Part shown: positions 32,660 through 40,670 of the stretch, piece after piece
How positions within the stretch are numbered: the first letter of the stretch is position 1
How the letters are laid out: every line of letters starts with the position of its first letter
From: Microtetraspora glauca
GTDB taxonomy: Bacteria > Actinomycetota > Actinomycetes > Streptosporangiales > Streptosporangiaceae
Direction of reading: 5' to 3'
Length of the DNA: 64,000 bases
NCBI GenBank assembly: GCA_001570385.1
Contig: BBYL01000007.1
Span: 248,001 to 312,000, forward strand
Notes under the pieces: generated by a model
Database searches by the model: none
The model's input: the letters and a program-made list of their open reading frames with translations, nothing else
What the model was told of the DNA's origin: nothing
Translations under genes and position numbers: made by a program

Positions 32660-33643
32660 ATGACCATCGTGAAGGACATCGAGGCTCGCGGCATGCATCA
32701 CTGCGAGACGACGGCGCTGGGAGTGCTGTTGCGGCATGAGGGACTTGATCTGTCCGAGCCCATGCTGTTCGGGCTGGGCTCGGGCCTGTCCTTCATCTAT
32801 TGGGACAGCAAGGGCATGGAGTTCCCCTTTCTCGGAGGCCGCGTCAAGCCTTTCGACCTCACCAGGAACCTGACCGCCAGGCTGGGGCTGACATTACTCG
32901 TCGAGGAGACCACATCACCGCGAAAGGCGTGGGAGAACGTCGCCGCCCCCATCGATGCCGGTCGGCCGGTCGGCCTTCAACTCGACTGCTATCACCTGGA
33001 GTACTTCCGGTCCAAGGTGCACTTCGGCGGCCATGTCGTCGCCATGTACGGCTACGACGAGCACGACGTCCACCTGGTGGACACCGACCAGCAGGGAGGG
33101 GCGGTGCGCACCAGCAGGGCCAGCTTGGCCATGGCGCGGACCGAACGCGGCCCGATGACCGCCAGAAACCGATCCTTCACCATCACCCTGCCGGAGCACT
33201 CGCCCTGCTGGCAGGACCAGATCATCCCCGCCATCAAAGACTGCGCCGACGCCTTCCTGGCCGCTCCCATCGCGAACCTGGGCCACCGGGGCATAGAGAA
33301 AGCCGCCAAGCAGGTGCCCAAATGGCTGCTGCGCGCCGGTAACCCGCAGCAGGACCTACGGCAAGCTGCCCTCCTCATGGAGAAAGCCGGTACCGGCGGT
33401 GCTTTGTTTCGTGCCCTCTATCGCGACTTCCTCGGCGAGTGCGTCCAGCTGATCGACGACAGCAACCTGCGCGCCGGTCACAAGCTGTACGCCGAGGCCG
33501 CCACCCTGTGGACGGACGTGGCCATCTTGATCACGAAGGCTGGAGAGAGCGGCGACGTGGGGCATCTCGAGCAGGCCCGCGTCATTCTCCATGATCTTTC
33601 GCGCATGGAGAGGGATGCTATGCAGGTGCTGCGTCAGTTGTAG
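32660..33643 (+). CDS. BtrH-type peptidase-like protein (BtrH_N, DUF4872)
   Basis: A 327-residue protein with the BtrH N-terminal domain: HHCETTALGVLLRHEGLDLS contains the family Cys15 in its HCET motif, GLGSGLSFIYW follows, and GGHVVAMYGYDEHDVHLVDT supplies the conserved histidine (His125) and acidic residue of a papain/C39-like site. The C-terminal part (about 190-327, helical) matches the associated DUF4872. BtrH transfers the gamma-glutamyl-AHBA side chain in butirosin synthesis; relatives are proposed acyltransferases or peptidases. No aminoglycoside genes are nearby, so the role is open. Ribosome binding site gaggag precedes ATG 32660. Confidence 0.87.
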   Translation: MTIVKDIEARGMHHCETTALGVLLRHEGLDLSEPMLFGLGSGLSFIYWDSKGMEFPFLGGRVKPFDLTRNLTARLGLTLLVEETTSPRKAWENVAAPIDAGRPVGLQLDCYHLEYFRSKVHFGGHVVAMYGYDEHDVHLVDTDQQGGAVRTSRASLAMARTERGPMTARNRSFTITLPEHSPCWQDQIIPAIKDCADAFLAAPIANLGHRGIEKAAKQVPKWLLRAGNPQQDLRQAALLMEKAGTGGALFRALYRDFLGECVQLIDDSNLRAGHKLYAEAATLWTDVAILITKAGESGDVGHLEQARVILHDLSRMERDAMQVLRQL

Positions 33644-33792
33644 CTCTACCCGGATCGTGCATATGAGCAGCACATTGGCTCACGAGCTCAAGGTCCAACC
33701 GCGCCAGGAAAGCAGGGCTACTAGGGCCTGTACGGAGTTGAGATCAGAAGGATTCGCCTGCGCCTTGAGCTCTGATGCCGTAAGCCATCGCC

Positions 33793-33915
33793 ATGGCGCG
33801 TGGAGACCTCACTGACGAGGAATGGTCCTTGATCGAGCCTCACTTGCCCCGACTCGACCCTCTGATCGAAAGAGATGACCGAAGACGTCGTCAAACGCGA
33901 TCGGCGCTCCATCGC
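33793..33915 (+). pseudogene. N-terminal remnant of an IS5-family transposase
   Basis: From ATG 33793 the frame reads MARGDLTDEEWSLIEPHLPR, the standard start of IS5-group (DUF4096) transposases, then degenerates and stops at 33915. The catalytic DDE part and the inverted repeats are missing. It marks a past insertion between the BtrH-type gene and the LuxR gene. Confidence 0.8.
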
Positions 33916-33933
33916 TAGCGTCCTGTCCCTGGA

Positions 33934-34983
33934 TTAGGAACCCTGGAGACGACCGACGAGCTGGTTGCGGCTGCGCACGCCGACCTTCGCGAAGATCGAT
34001 TTGAGGTAGTCCTGAATGGTGTAGGCCGACAGATGCAACCGATCGGCGATCTCGGCGGTGGAACGGCCCGTGAGGACCTCCTCGCACACCTCTCGCTCCC
34101 GCGCGGTGAGGGCGTAGGAGGTCAGCATGATGCCGATCACCTCGTCGACGGGCACCGGTTCGACGGTGATGAGCACCCGCTCGGCCGACGAGTCCAGCGG
34201 CATCAACTGCGCGGCGCGGAGCGCGACCCAGGTCCCCGAGAGGTCACGCATGCGGGCGTAGGCCGTGCCGGTAGGGGAACCGGACAGCGCGGCGGCCACC
34301 GCCTGCAGTGCAACGTTGAGCCAGCCGGGGCGTGTCGCCTCCCAGGCCTCCAGCCATTCGAGGGCGGCGGGCGTGGCGCCCTTGAACTCGCCGCCAGCAT
34401 CGAGCACGATCACGACCGGGCCGCCGGAGCCCGCACTGGTGCCGGGCATCCTGCTCCTGTTCGCCGTCCGCAGCGCTATGCCGATCAGCGGAGCGACCGA
34501 GGCCAGGAAGTCTGCCTCGGCCGTGGAGAAGTCGGGTCCGCCAGGGCCGCGCATCAGGCCGGCGATCCCCCAGCAGGCACCGTCGCTGACGAAGGACGCG
34601 CGTAGGTCGAAGGCCACCCCGATGGACTTGTAGAGCTCGTTGACGCGCCGACTGCGCACGACCTCGCCGAACGGCTGGTCGGAGAGCCGGCCGATGGGGA
34701 CCTGCCTCCGCGCGAGGTCGGCGAAGCTGTTGCAGTCAGAAGGACCGTACTCGATCTCGGCGAACAGTGCCTCCTGCTGTTTGGAGGGGTTGAGGTCAAC
34801 CGTCACCGAACCGGTGGGCAGCATGGTCTGCGGGTCCACAGCCGCCCAGCAGGTGGCGTCGTACGGCACGACCTGGCCGACCACGTCGATCGCCTCTTGC
34901 TGGACGTCGGCCGGGCCCAGGCCGGCCGCCGCGACGGCGGATAGGGCGCGCCTGGCCTCGCGGGCCCGTGCCTGGTTCACCAT
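33934..34983 (-). CDS. LuxR-family regulator with GAF-like sensor
   Basis: A 349-residue regulator. The first 170 residues resemble a GAF-type sensor (VPYDATCWAAVDPQTMLPTG near 35-55; GPGGPDFSTAEADFLASVAP near 145-165), a second sensory segment follows, and residues about 285-345 are a LuxR helix-turn-helix (LTAREREVCEEVLTGRSTAE, then IADRLHLSAYTIQDYLKSIF). The start is set at ATG 34983 (MVNQARAREARRAL). It is divergent from the cupin/SARP/cupin group, which it may control; an inverted repeat lies between. Confidence 0.88.
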   Translation of the reverse strand: MVNQARAREARRALSAVAAAGLGPADVQQEAIDVVGQVVPYDATCWAAVDPQTMLPTGSVTVDLNPSKQQEALFAEIEYGPSDCNSFADLARRQVPIGRLSDQPFGEVVRSRRVNELYKSIGVAFDLRASFVSDGACWGIAGLMRGPGGPDFSTAEADFLASVAPLIGIALRTANRSRMPGTSAGSGGPVVIVLDAGGEFKGATPAALEWLEAWEATRPGWLNVALQAVAAALSGSPTGTAYARMRDLSGTWVALRAAQLMPLDSSAERVLITVEPVPVDEVIGIMLTSYALTAREREVCEEVLTGRSTAEIADRLHLSAYTIQDYLKSIFAKVGVRSRNQLVGRLQGS

Positions 34984-35019
34984 GGTCCCAGTATCGAAGA
35001 GTCCTCCGCCGGCCACCAT

Positions 35020-35033
35020 CCCAGATTCCTGGG
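35020..35033. promoter_or_regulatory. Inverted repeat in the luxR/cupin divergent region
   Basis: cccag-attc-ctggg is a perfect 5-bp inverted repeat 37 bp upstream of the LuxR start and 125 bp upstream of the cupin start. It is a possible operator; the size is minimal. Confidence 0.35.
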
Positions 35034-35157
35034 GGTGCCAGCCGGGCGAGATCCCCCTTCGCGTGGGATGGAGCGCAGCCGCACCTGGTTCTTAACGTGA
35101 GAGCGCAATGCCAGTAGCACCGGGGACTGCGACCCCAGTGTCACAGAAGGAGATTCG

Positions 35158-35619
35158 ATGTCCCAGCAGATTCACCACAGCCTTGCCGGCGAGGGCAGGG
35201 AGCTGTTCACGGTCGACAGCACCGCCACGGTGAAGGTCGGCGCGGAGCACACCAATGGTGAGTACGAGTTGTTCGAGATCGACGGCGAGCGAGGTAGCTT
35301 CGTCCCGCCGCACCGGCACCCCTGGCCTGAGTCGTACTACATGCTGCACGGCAGGATGTCAGTTCAGGTGGGCTCCAAGCGGTACGAGATGGGCCCCGGC
35401 GAGTCGATCACGGTACCCACTGGTGCCGTGCACACCATCGAGGTGCGCAGCAAGGCCGCGAAGTTCCTGGCTTTCAGCCTGACCGACGGCACCGGAAAGC
35501 TCTTCGCCGACCTCGACGCGAACGTTCCCCCCGGGCGCGCGATGGAGGAACTGGCTCCGCTCATCACCGAGATCGCTGAGCGGAACCGGACCAGCTTCAT
35601 CGGCCGTCCCGCACAGTAA
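35158..35619 (+). CDS. Cupin-domain protein
   Basis: A 153-residue single cupin. The metal site is visible: His52, His54, Glu58 (PPHRHPWPESYYMLHG) and His92 (TGAVHTIEV), with the GPGESITVP turn between the two motifs. Such proteins are dioxygenases, isomerases or small-molecule binders. ATG 35158 follows a strong aaggag site. It is first of three genes (cupin, SARP, cupin) facing the LuxR gene. A hairpin separates it from the SARP gene. Confidence 0.9.
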   Translation: MSQQIHHSLAGEGRELFTVDSTATVKVGAEHTNGEYELFEIDGERGSFVPPHRHPWPESYYMLHGRMSVQVGSKRYEMGPGESITVPTGAVHTIEVRSKAAKFLAFSLTDGTGKLFADLDANVPPGRAMEELAPLITEIAERNRTSFIGRPAQ

Positions 35620-35642
35620 CCGCTCTCATTCAGGCCGGCCGA

Positions 35643-35667
35643 GGGAGGCCCCGGCCAGGGGCCTTCC
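35643..35667 (+). terminator. Hairpin between cupin and SARP genes
   Basis: A 10-bp stem with one G-T pair (gggaggcccc / ggggccttcc) and a 5-nt loop begins 24 bp after the cupin stop. It could terminate or attenuate transcription before the SARP gene. Confidence 0.55.
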
Positions 35668-35686
35668 GTCATTCATGGAGGAGATC

Positions 35687-36616
35687 ATGGACTTCCGGCT
35701 ACTCGGTGAGACGGCGGTGCTGGCGGCTGACGGCACGTCGCTTGATCTCGGCCCCAGAAAGCAGCGCATGGTGCTCGGCGCGCTGATGCTCAGGGCAGAT
35801 AAGACCATCGACATCGAGCAGTTCATCGACGTGATCTGGCCGGAGACCGCGAACAGTCGCGTCGCCGTGAACAGCCTGCATGCGTACGTGTCCAAGCTGC
35901 GCCGGATCCTCGAGCCGGGTACGGAGCGACGCGGCGACTACGAGATCCTCACCAGGCGCTCCAGGGGCTACCGCCTGACCGTCCGGCAGGAGTCCCTGGA
36001 CATCGGACGGGTGCGCATTCTGGCACAGGAGGGCCGCAAGCTCTTCGCCGCGGGCCACAGCGCGCAGGCGTCGGCCTATCTGCGCAAGGCACTCGCCGAG
36101 TGGCGCGGGGCGCCGCTGAAGGATTTTCCCGACGGGCCATGGATCCGTGACGAGGCGCACTACCTGGCCGAGTTGCACAGGGGCCTCATCGAGGACGCGG
36201 CGGAGGCCGATCTGGCTCAGGGGCTCGGCCCTGTGCTGGTCCCCGAACTGGGACGGCTGCTGGCGGCCTTCCCGTACCGGGAGCGGCTGCGTGTGCTCAC
36301 CGCGCACGCGCTCTACCAGGCGGGCCGGCAGGCGGACGCGCTGTCCCTCATCGCCGAAGGACGCAGGCAGATGGCCGAGGCCTTCGGTCTCGACCCCGAT
36401 CCTCGCATCCGCGTGATGGAGGATCGGATCCTGCACCACGATCCCTCGCTCACCCCGCGGCAGGTAGTGCGACTGCACGGCAACAGCTGTGCGAGGGGGC
36501 GGCGTCAGGGGACCATCAGGCTCACTCCGAAGGTGTTGGCAACGTCGCCACAGAGGAGCACTCTGTCGACGACGAGAGGGGCGCTGTCATATGTCACTAC
36601 CTGTTTCATCCCATGA
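35687..36616 (+). CDS. SARP-family transcriptional regulator
   Basis: A 309-residue Streptomyces-antibiotic-regulatory-protein type activator: winged helix at residues 1-95 (MDFRLLGETAVLAADGTSLD, then NSLHAYVSKLRRIL) and bacterial transcriptional activation domain at about 100-250 (LRKALAEWRGAPLKDFPDGP). The last 60 residues are basic and unrelated to the family. The start ATG 35687 follows ggaggagatc; an ATG four codons upstream is an alternative. Its 3' end overlaps the second cupin by 26 bp. Such activators usually switch on an adjacent biosynthetic or export operon. Confidence 0.9.
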   Translation: MDFRLLGETAVLAADGTSLDLGPRKQRMVLGALMLRADKTIDIEQFIDVIWPETANSRVAVNSLHAYVSKLRRILEPGTERRGDYEILTRRSRGYRLTVRQESLDIGRVRILAQEGRKLFAAGHSAQASAYLRKALAEWRGAPLKDFPDGPWIRDEAHYLAELHRGLIEDAAEADLAQGLGPVLVPELGRLLAAFPYRERLRVLTAHALYQAGRQADALSLIAEGRRQMAEAFGLDPDPRIRVMEDRILHHDPSLTPRQVVRLHGNSCARGRRQGTIRLTPKVLATSPQRSTLSTTRGALSYVTTCFIP

Positions 36617-37106
36617 TGTCGTGGTGGTACGAGAGGCGGAGACCGAGATCCTCACGACCGCCCAGGTGACCGGGCGACTGTATGCCGACAGCAGTCAGGT
36701 TGGGGGAGCTCTCAGCGCTCAGCGGATCACCCTCGGGCAGGGAGCCTCGGGAGCGTCGCCGCACCATCACACCAGGGCCAGCGAGCTCTTCTACGTCCTG
36801 CAGGGGACGGCCGAGATCCTCACCGGAGAACGCGTCCTCACGGCGGAGCAGGGAGACCTGGTCGTGGTCCCGCCCCGCGCCGTCCACGCCTTCGCCGCCG
36901 CCCCCGGAACCGAGGCCGATCTGCTGATCGTCGTCACGCCCGGAATAGAGCGCTTCGAGTACTTCCGCCAACTGCAGCGCGTCGCCAAGGGCGAGGCCGC
37001 CTTGGAGAGCATCCTCGAAGCCCAGGACCTCTACGACAACCACTTCGAGGAAAACCAGGTCTGGCAGCAGCACCTTCTCCGGCGCGCACCGGGTTATCGG
37101 GCTTGA
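36591..37106 (+). CDS. Cupin-domain protein
   Basis: A 171-residue cupin with the metal-binding residues His58-His60 and Glu65 (PHHHTRASELFYVLQG) and His99 (RAVHAFAAAP). It has a C-terminal helical extension (IERFEYFRQLQRVAKGEAAL). It is not a close duplicate of the first cupin: motif spacing and ends differ. ATG 36591 lies inside the end of the SARP gene, implying co-transcription. It may modify or sense a small molecule controlled by the SARP. Confidence 0.88.
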   Translation: MSLPVSSHDVVVVREAETEILTTAQVTGRLYADSSQVGGALSAQRITLGQGASGASPHHHTRASELFYVLQGTAEILTGERVLTAEQGDLVVVPPRAVHAFAAAPGTEADLLIVVTPGIERFEYFRQLQRVAKGEAALESILEAQDLYDNHFEENQVWQQHLLRRAPGYRA

Positions 37107-37227
37107 TGGCGTGATGCGGCTCCAGGATCCCCCGGGGATCGTCTATGACGACACGGCGTGCCCGGGCCCGGCCGTTGATCGACGTCGACCTGTCGTACCG
37201 GCTTCTGGACGCGTCCCCATATAGGCG
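37107..37227. other. Left part of the gene-free IS/att interval
   Basis: The interval 37107-37587 has no intact gene. It holds the IS481 remnant, its terminator hairpin and the tRNA-Gly-derived repeat, listed separately. This first part looks like degraded upstream transposase sequence. Confidence 0.45.
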
Positions 37228-37410
37228 CTCAACGGACGGCTCCACCACATCGGCATCGGACGAACCCACGCCCGAACCGACGTCGTCCTGCTCGCCGACC
37301 TCCAGGTCCGGGTTGTCAACGCCGCCACCGGAGGACTCCTCTGCGAGCTGAACATCGATCCCAGCCGCGACTACCAACCCCAGAACAAGCCGAAACCCTC
37401 GAGCCCGTAG
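37228..37410 (+). pseudogene. C-terminal remnant of an IS481-family transposase
   Basis: Sixty codons encode LNGRLHHIGIGRTHARTDVV, then LLADLQVRVVNAATGGLLCE and ending YQPQNKPKPSSP. This is the characteristic C-terminus of actinobacterial IS481 transposases (GRLHHIGIGRTHA motif). The integrase core (DDE) domain is gone, so it is non-functional. Confidence 0.85.
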
Positions 37411-37423
37411 GTTCGAGGGTTTC
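37392..37423 (+). terminator. Terminator hairpin overlapping the IS481 remnant
   Basis: A perfect 11-bp inverted repeat (gaaaccctcga / tcgagggtttc) with a 10-nt loop overlaps the remnant stop codon. Confidence 0.75.
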
Positions 37424-37443
37424 CGATGTGTTGAGACATCACA

Positions 37444-37485
37444 GTGGAGCGGGTGACGGGAATCGAACCCGCGCTGTCAGCTTGG
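37444..37485 (-). repeat. 42-bp direct repeat of tRNA-Gly 3' half (attachment site)
   Basis: All 42 bases are identical to the 3' end of the tRNA-Gly(CCC) gene plus one flanking base (39517-39558), in the same orientation and including the encoded CCA. The match ends in the anticodon loop. With the integrase remnant lying next to the tRNA end, 37444 and 39518 look like the two ends of a 2.1-kb remnant element. Confidence 0.9.
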
Positions 37486-37587
37486 AAACCGCATGATCAT
37501 GGCCAGTCAGAGCCGCTGACCTGCGCGCGGAGCCGGTCATGAGTGACCGTGGTTGACCCCTCGTCACCCTGGCTAATGGCCCGGCGG

Positions 37588-37884
37588 TCACTCGTCCCAC
37601 TCATCGTGATCGAGCGTGAGGTTCACCGAGTCTGGCGATAGTTCTCCTGTTGATGCTTCCAGATGGAAGTGAAGGCTAGGGGGCGTATCGGGCTCGGAAA
37701 GCGTGAGAAGGAGTTCGGCAAGAGCGCGAAGCGCAACCTTGTCGCCCTCGATCACGACCTCGTTCGCGTGTGCCTGGACGCTCAGTTGATGATCCATAGG
37801 CCATGACCTGGTGACTCCGTAGTCCGGAGCGTATACGGGGATGCGGATGGTCACAGGCCTGGTCACATCAGGACGATCGCTCAC
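37588..37884 (-). CDS. Imm32-like immunity protein
   Basis: A 98-residue acidic protein. The central segment VVIEGDKVALRALAELLLTL, then a short Pro-rich turn, LHFHLEA and a closing SPDSVNLTLDHDEWDE follow the pattern of the Imm32 immunity family from polymorphic-toxin loci. Such proteins neutralise a cognate toxin. No toxin gene is present within the remnant element, so this is an orphan immunity gene. The function assignment rests on pattern resemblance only. Confidence 0.6.
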   Translation of the reverse strand: MSDRPDVTRPVTIRIPVYAPDYGVTRSWPMDHQLSVQAHANEVVIEGDKVALRALAELLLTLSEPDTPPSLHFHLEASTGELSPDSVNLTLDHDEWDE

Positions 37885-38110
37885 GCCAACAGTGTCCAGG
37901 GTTGCGCACCTGCACGTACGTCCGCCCGGCTGATCATCCCGTTTGCCGTCGACCCGGCGGCCTTGGTCTGCTCGGCTTGTCCCGGGTCGATGGCGGGCGG
38001 GACGATCAGGCCCCCTACCTGAGCCAGCTAAGGCCAGCCACGGTGAGCAGGCCCTTGGAGGCCACCCCGGAGCCGGAGCACCCCCGCCGGAGGCGTTGTA
38101 ACGTCGCGGA

Positions 38111-38758
38111 GTGGATCGCTACATCGCTGATGTTCCTCAGGGACTCACTCGTAGGGCACGCGACTTTGTCCGTGTTCATGGCCTCCGGGTGAAGTCTTTA
38201 GAGGTTGATCGACACCGAGATGGTTGGCTCGCGTTAGGCATCCCGGCAGGTGAGGTCGATAGGGTCGCGGAGTTCGGGGCTCGCTGGGGTGGGCTCGTGC
38301 TTCCTCCGGCTCCGCATTATGACGGTGGTCCACGAATCTTGTGTCCGGATACGCCGGAAGGTTCACCGGCTGAAGGTTGGTGGTTCGAGGCTGGAATGCA
38401 GCGCACGGCGGTTCCCTATTCCTTCATGATCGGCCCTGACGGTGAGTTCGGTGTCTACGGTGACCGTTGGGTACCTCTGCATGCGGCTGTCGAGGGCTGG
38501 GTGGAATCGGTGGCACTGGCCTATCACGCGTCCATGTGGGCCAAGAAGATCCTTAAGGTCACGGCCGATGAGGTTGAAGCGATCCGGCTCGAAGGTCATG
38601 AGCCTGTGCACGAAGTGGCCGGGCTGGCGGATACCTGGTGGAGGGGATCGGATTCGCTTGTGGCGATCTACAGAGGAGAGGCGGAGTGCCTTGCTGCTCC
38701 TGCATGCCGGACCGCGTTCGTCTATACGGGCCTGGATCACTGGGGCCTGCATGGCTGA
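38111..38758 (+). CDS. Hypothetical protein, possibly immunity-like
   Basis: A 215-residue protein starting with GTG 38111. The segment FMIGPDGEFGVYGDRWVPLH, then AAVEGWVESVALAYHA is found in many uncharacterised actinobacterial proteins with SMI1/KNR4-like features. The protein is soluble with mixed alpha/beta character. It lies inside the 2.1-kb tRNA-bounded remnant with the Imm32-like gene, supporting an immunity or defence role by association only. Confidence 0.6.
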   Translation: MDRYIADVPQGLTRRARDFVRVHGLRVKSLEVDRHRDGWLALGIPAGEVDRVAEFGARWGGLVLPPAPHYDGGPRILCPDTPEGSPAEGWWFEAGMQRTAVPYSFMIGPDGEFGVYGDRWVPLHAAVEGWVESVALAYHASMWAKKILKVTADEVEAIRLEGHEPVHEVAGLADTWWRGSDSLVAIYRGEAECLAAPACRTAFVYTGLDHWGLHG

Positions 38759-38916
38759 GATCCGCTGCGGTGGTGAGCGGACAGTATCCGTCTCGGATCG
38801 GCGGTGCGGCCCAGCGTGGCGGGTTGGCTGAGTGGGGCGGGGCCGGTGGCCCGAGTGCGGCCCCGGCCGTGACCGGCCCCCAGGGCCGCGACGCTGGGCC
38901 GTGCGGCGGCGCGCCG

Positions 38917-39438
38917 CGCCGCCGCCTTGATCTGGAGGCCGCGACGGTTCGCGTTCGGGCGGCTTTCATCGAGCGGTCTACGGGTGAGCTGGTTCTCGGG
39001 CCTCCAAAGTCCAAGGCGGGATGGCGGATCGTCGGCATCCCGCAGCCCATCGTCCAGGCGCTCAGAGAGCACATCGCGACCTACGTCCAGGACGAGCCGG
39101 GTGCGCTGCTCTTCCCCGGAGCAAAGGGCGGCGCGCTGCGGCGGAGCGGCTTCAACACCCGTACCCGTTGGGTGGACGTGGTCCGCGAGATGGGCATGCC
39201 AGGTCTGCACTTTCATGACCTTCGTCACACTGGCAACATGCTCGCGGCCGAGTCCGGAGCGGGGCTCAAGGATCTGATGGCCCGGATGGGGCACGACAAC
39301 GTCAGGGCGGCCATGATCTATCAGCACGCAGTACACGGGGCAGACAAGGCGATCACAGACGCGATCGACAAGCACATCAACCGAGCAAGCGACGAGGGCG
39401 AAGACGGCTCAACGGGCGTGATCGTCCCCGTGGGCTAA
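38917..39438 (+). pseudogene. Tyrosine integrase, N-terminally truncated
   Basis: From codon 38917 the frame matches the catalytic domain of actinobacterial phage-type integrases: RRRLDLEAATVRVRAAFIER, PPKSKAGWRIVGIP, HDLRHTGNMLAAESGAG (HxxR), MARMGHDN and the nucleophile-bearing AAMIYQHAV. The arm-binding and core-binding domains and the first catalytic arginine are missing; upstream is a GC-only stretch. The gene reads towards the 3' end of the tRNA-Gly gene, which was presumably its target. Confidence 0.88.
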
Positions 39439-39473
39439 TTGCACGGAAGATCGAAAAGGTTATGGAAACGACG

Positions 39474-39512
39474 AAGGCCCGGGTTGGGAATCACTCCCTG
39501 ACCTGGGCCTTT
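39474..39512. terminator. Bidirectional terminator between integrase remnant and tRNA
   Basis: An 11-bp stem (aaggcccgggt / acctgggcctt, one G-T pair) with a 16-nt loop separates the convergent integrase remnant and tRNA gene. Confidence 0.75.
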
Positions 39513-39517
39513 GAGTG

Positions 39518-39591
39518 TGGAGCGGGTGACGGGAATCGAACCCGCGCTGTCAGCTTGGGAAGCTGATGTTCTGCCATTGAACTACACCCGC
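39518..39591 (-). tRNA. tRNA-Gly (anticodon CCC), CCA encoded
   Basis: A complete cloverleaf is read on the minus strand. The acceptor stem GCGGGTG pairs with CACCCGC, the D-arm contains GTTCAATGGCAGAAC, the anticodon arm is TCAGC-TTCCCAA-GCTGA with anticodon CCC, and the T-arm is CGGG-TTCGATT-CCCG. Discriminator T and an encoded CCA follow (39520-39518). The gene is intact and forms the right border of the accessory region; three partial copies of its 3' part lie to the left. Confidence 0.97.
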
Positions 39592-39911
39592 ATCGGCCGT
39601 TCCGAAGAGCCGACCGCGTCCATCACTCTAGCGGAAAGTCGGCGTGGTCTCGTCGTCGAGGCCGAGAAGTTGCGAAAGATCTCGTGGCTCACCGGTGGTG
39701 GTCGTGTGCCGTCCCGGGGTGCCGCCATCGGGCCGGGCGCCTGGTCCGAGAGGTCGAGCCGAGGTTCACCCCCCGAAGTGCGTCGTGCCCCTGTCGCAGG
39801 GCGGATTAGGGGGAGGTGAGACCCCACATCAGGGGTGTGAGCCCGGATGGTGTGCCTCTTCCGGTCGATGTCCACCACGACGTCGGAGTGGGGGCGGTTA
39901 CCCTTGCACGC
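39592..39911. other. Intergenic region between tRNA-Gly and dcd
   Basis: No supported gene in 320 bp. The tRNA promoter must lie in the left part (read leftwards) and the dcd promoter near 39850-39905. The dcd frame is open further upstream but without family similarity. Confidence 0.5.
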
Positions 39912-40487
39912 GTGTTGCTTTCCGACCGTGACATCCGTGCCGAAATCGAGACCGGACGGGTCAAGATCGACCCGTACGAACCGGAGATGATCCAGCCGTC
40001 CAGTGTGGACGTACGGCTGGACCGGTTCTTCCGTGTGTTCGAAAACCACCGGTACCCGCACATCGACCCGGCCATGGAGCAGCCCGACCTCACCCGACTG
40101 GTCGAGCCGGAAGGCGACGACCCGTTCATCCTGCACCCCGGCGAGTTCGTCCTGGCCAGCACGTACGAGGTGATCAGCCTCCCGGACGACATCGCGTCCA
40201 GACTGGAGGGCAAGTCGAGCCTGGGCAGGCTGGGCCTGCTCACCCATTCGACCGCGGGCTTCATCGATCCGGGGTTCGACGGGCATGTCACTCTGGAGTT
40301 GTCCAATGTCGCCACATTGCCGATAAAGCTCTGGCCAGGCATGAAGATCGGCCAGTTGTGCATGTTCCGGCTCAGCTCACCCGCCGAGTTCCCGTACGGT
40401 TCCCGGAGGTACGGCTCCCGCTACCAGGGGCAGCGCGGGCCGACACCGAGCCGGTCGTTCCTGAACTTTCACCGCACGAAGATATGA
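39912..40487 (+). CDS. dcd: dCTP deaminase
   Basis: A 191-residue dCTP deaminase converting dCTP to dUTP for thymidylate synthesis; many actinobacterial forms are bifunctional, releasing dUMP. Near full-length family agreement is visible: [60 protein letters not shown] (Ser/Arg/Glu active-site region), [38 protein letters not shown]. The GTG at 39912 (reading [12 protein letters not shown]) is the conserved start; the longer upstream frame is not part of the protein. Confidence 0.95.
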   Translation: MLLSDRDIRAEIETGRVKIDPYEPEMIQPSSVDVRLDRFFRVFENHRYPHIDPAMEQPDLTRLVEPEGDDPFILHPGEFVLASTYEVISLPDDIASRLEGKSSLGRLGLLTHSTAGFIDPGFDGHVTLELSNVATLPIKLWPGMKIGQLCMFRLSSPAEFPYGSRRYGSRYQGQRGPTPSRSFLNFHRTKI

Positions 40488-40670
40488 ACACGGGCCTCAC
40501 CAGGCTCGCTGCACCTCGCAACCGCCCAGGTGTTAGCACCTGACCTCAGGGCAGCCATAACAGGAAGAGATGGTTACAAGCGGGCATGCATACCCTTAAG
40601 TTCGCATCTCAACTGGTTACCCGTACTCTTCTCTGCGGACCATCCCCGCACCTCACCTCTGGAGAATGAC

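Noticed and set aside
38638..38916. Upstream in-frame extension of the integrase remnant
   Set aside because: It overlaps the 38111-38758 gene in another frame and shows no integrase similarity before 38917.
40527..40542. Inverted repeat caggtg-ttag-cacctg between dcd and the DUF47 gene
   Set aside because: Only 6-bp arms and no regulator or positional argument; not listed as a feature.
40560..40670. Possible PHO box upstream of the DUF47-Pit operon
   Set aside because: GTTCGCA and GTTACCC are present but not at 11-bp spacing, so the PhoP repeat geometry is not met.
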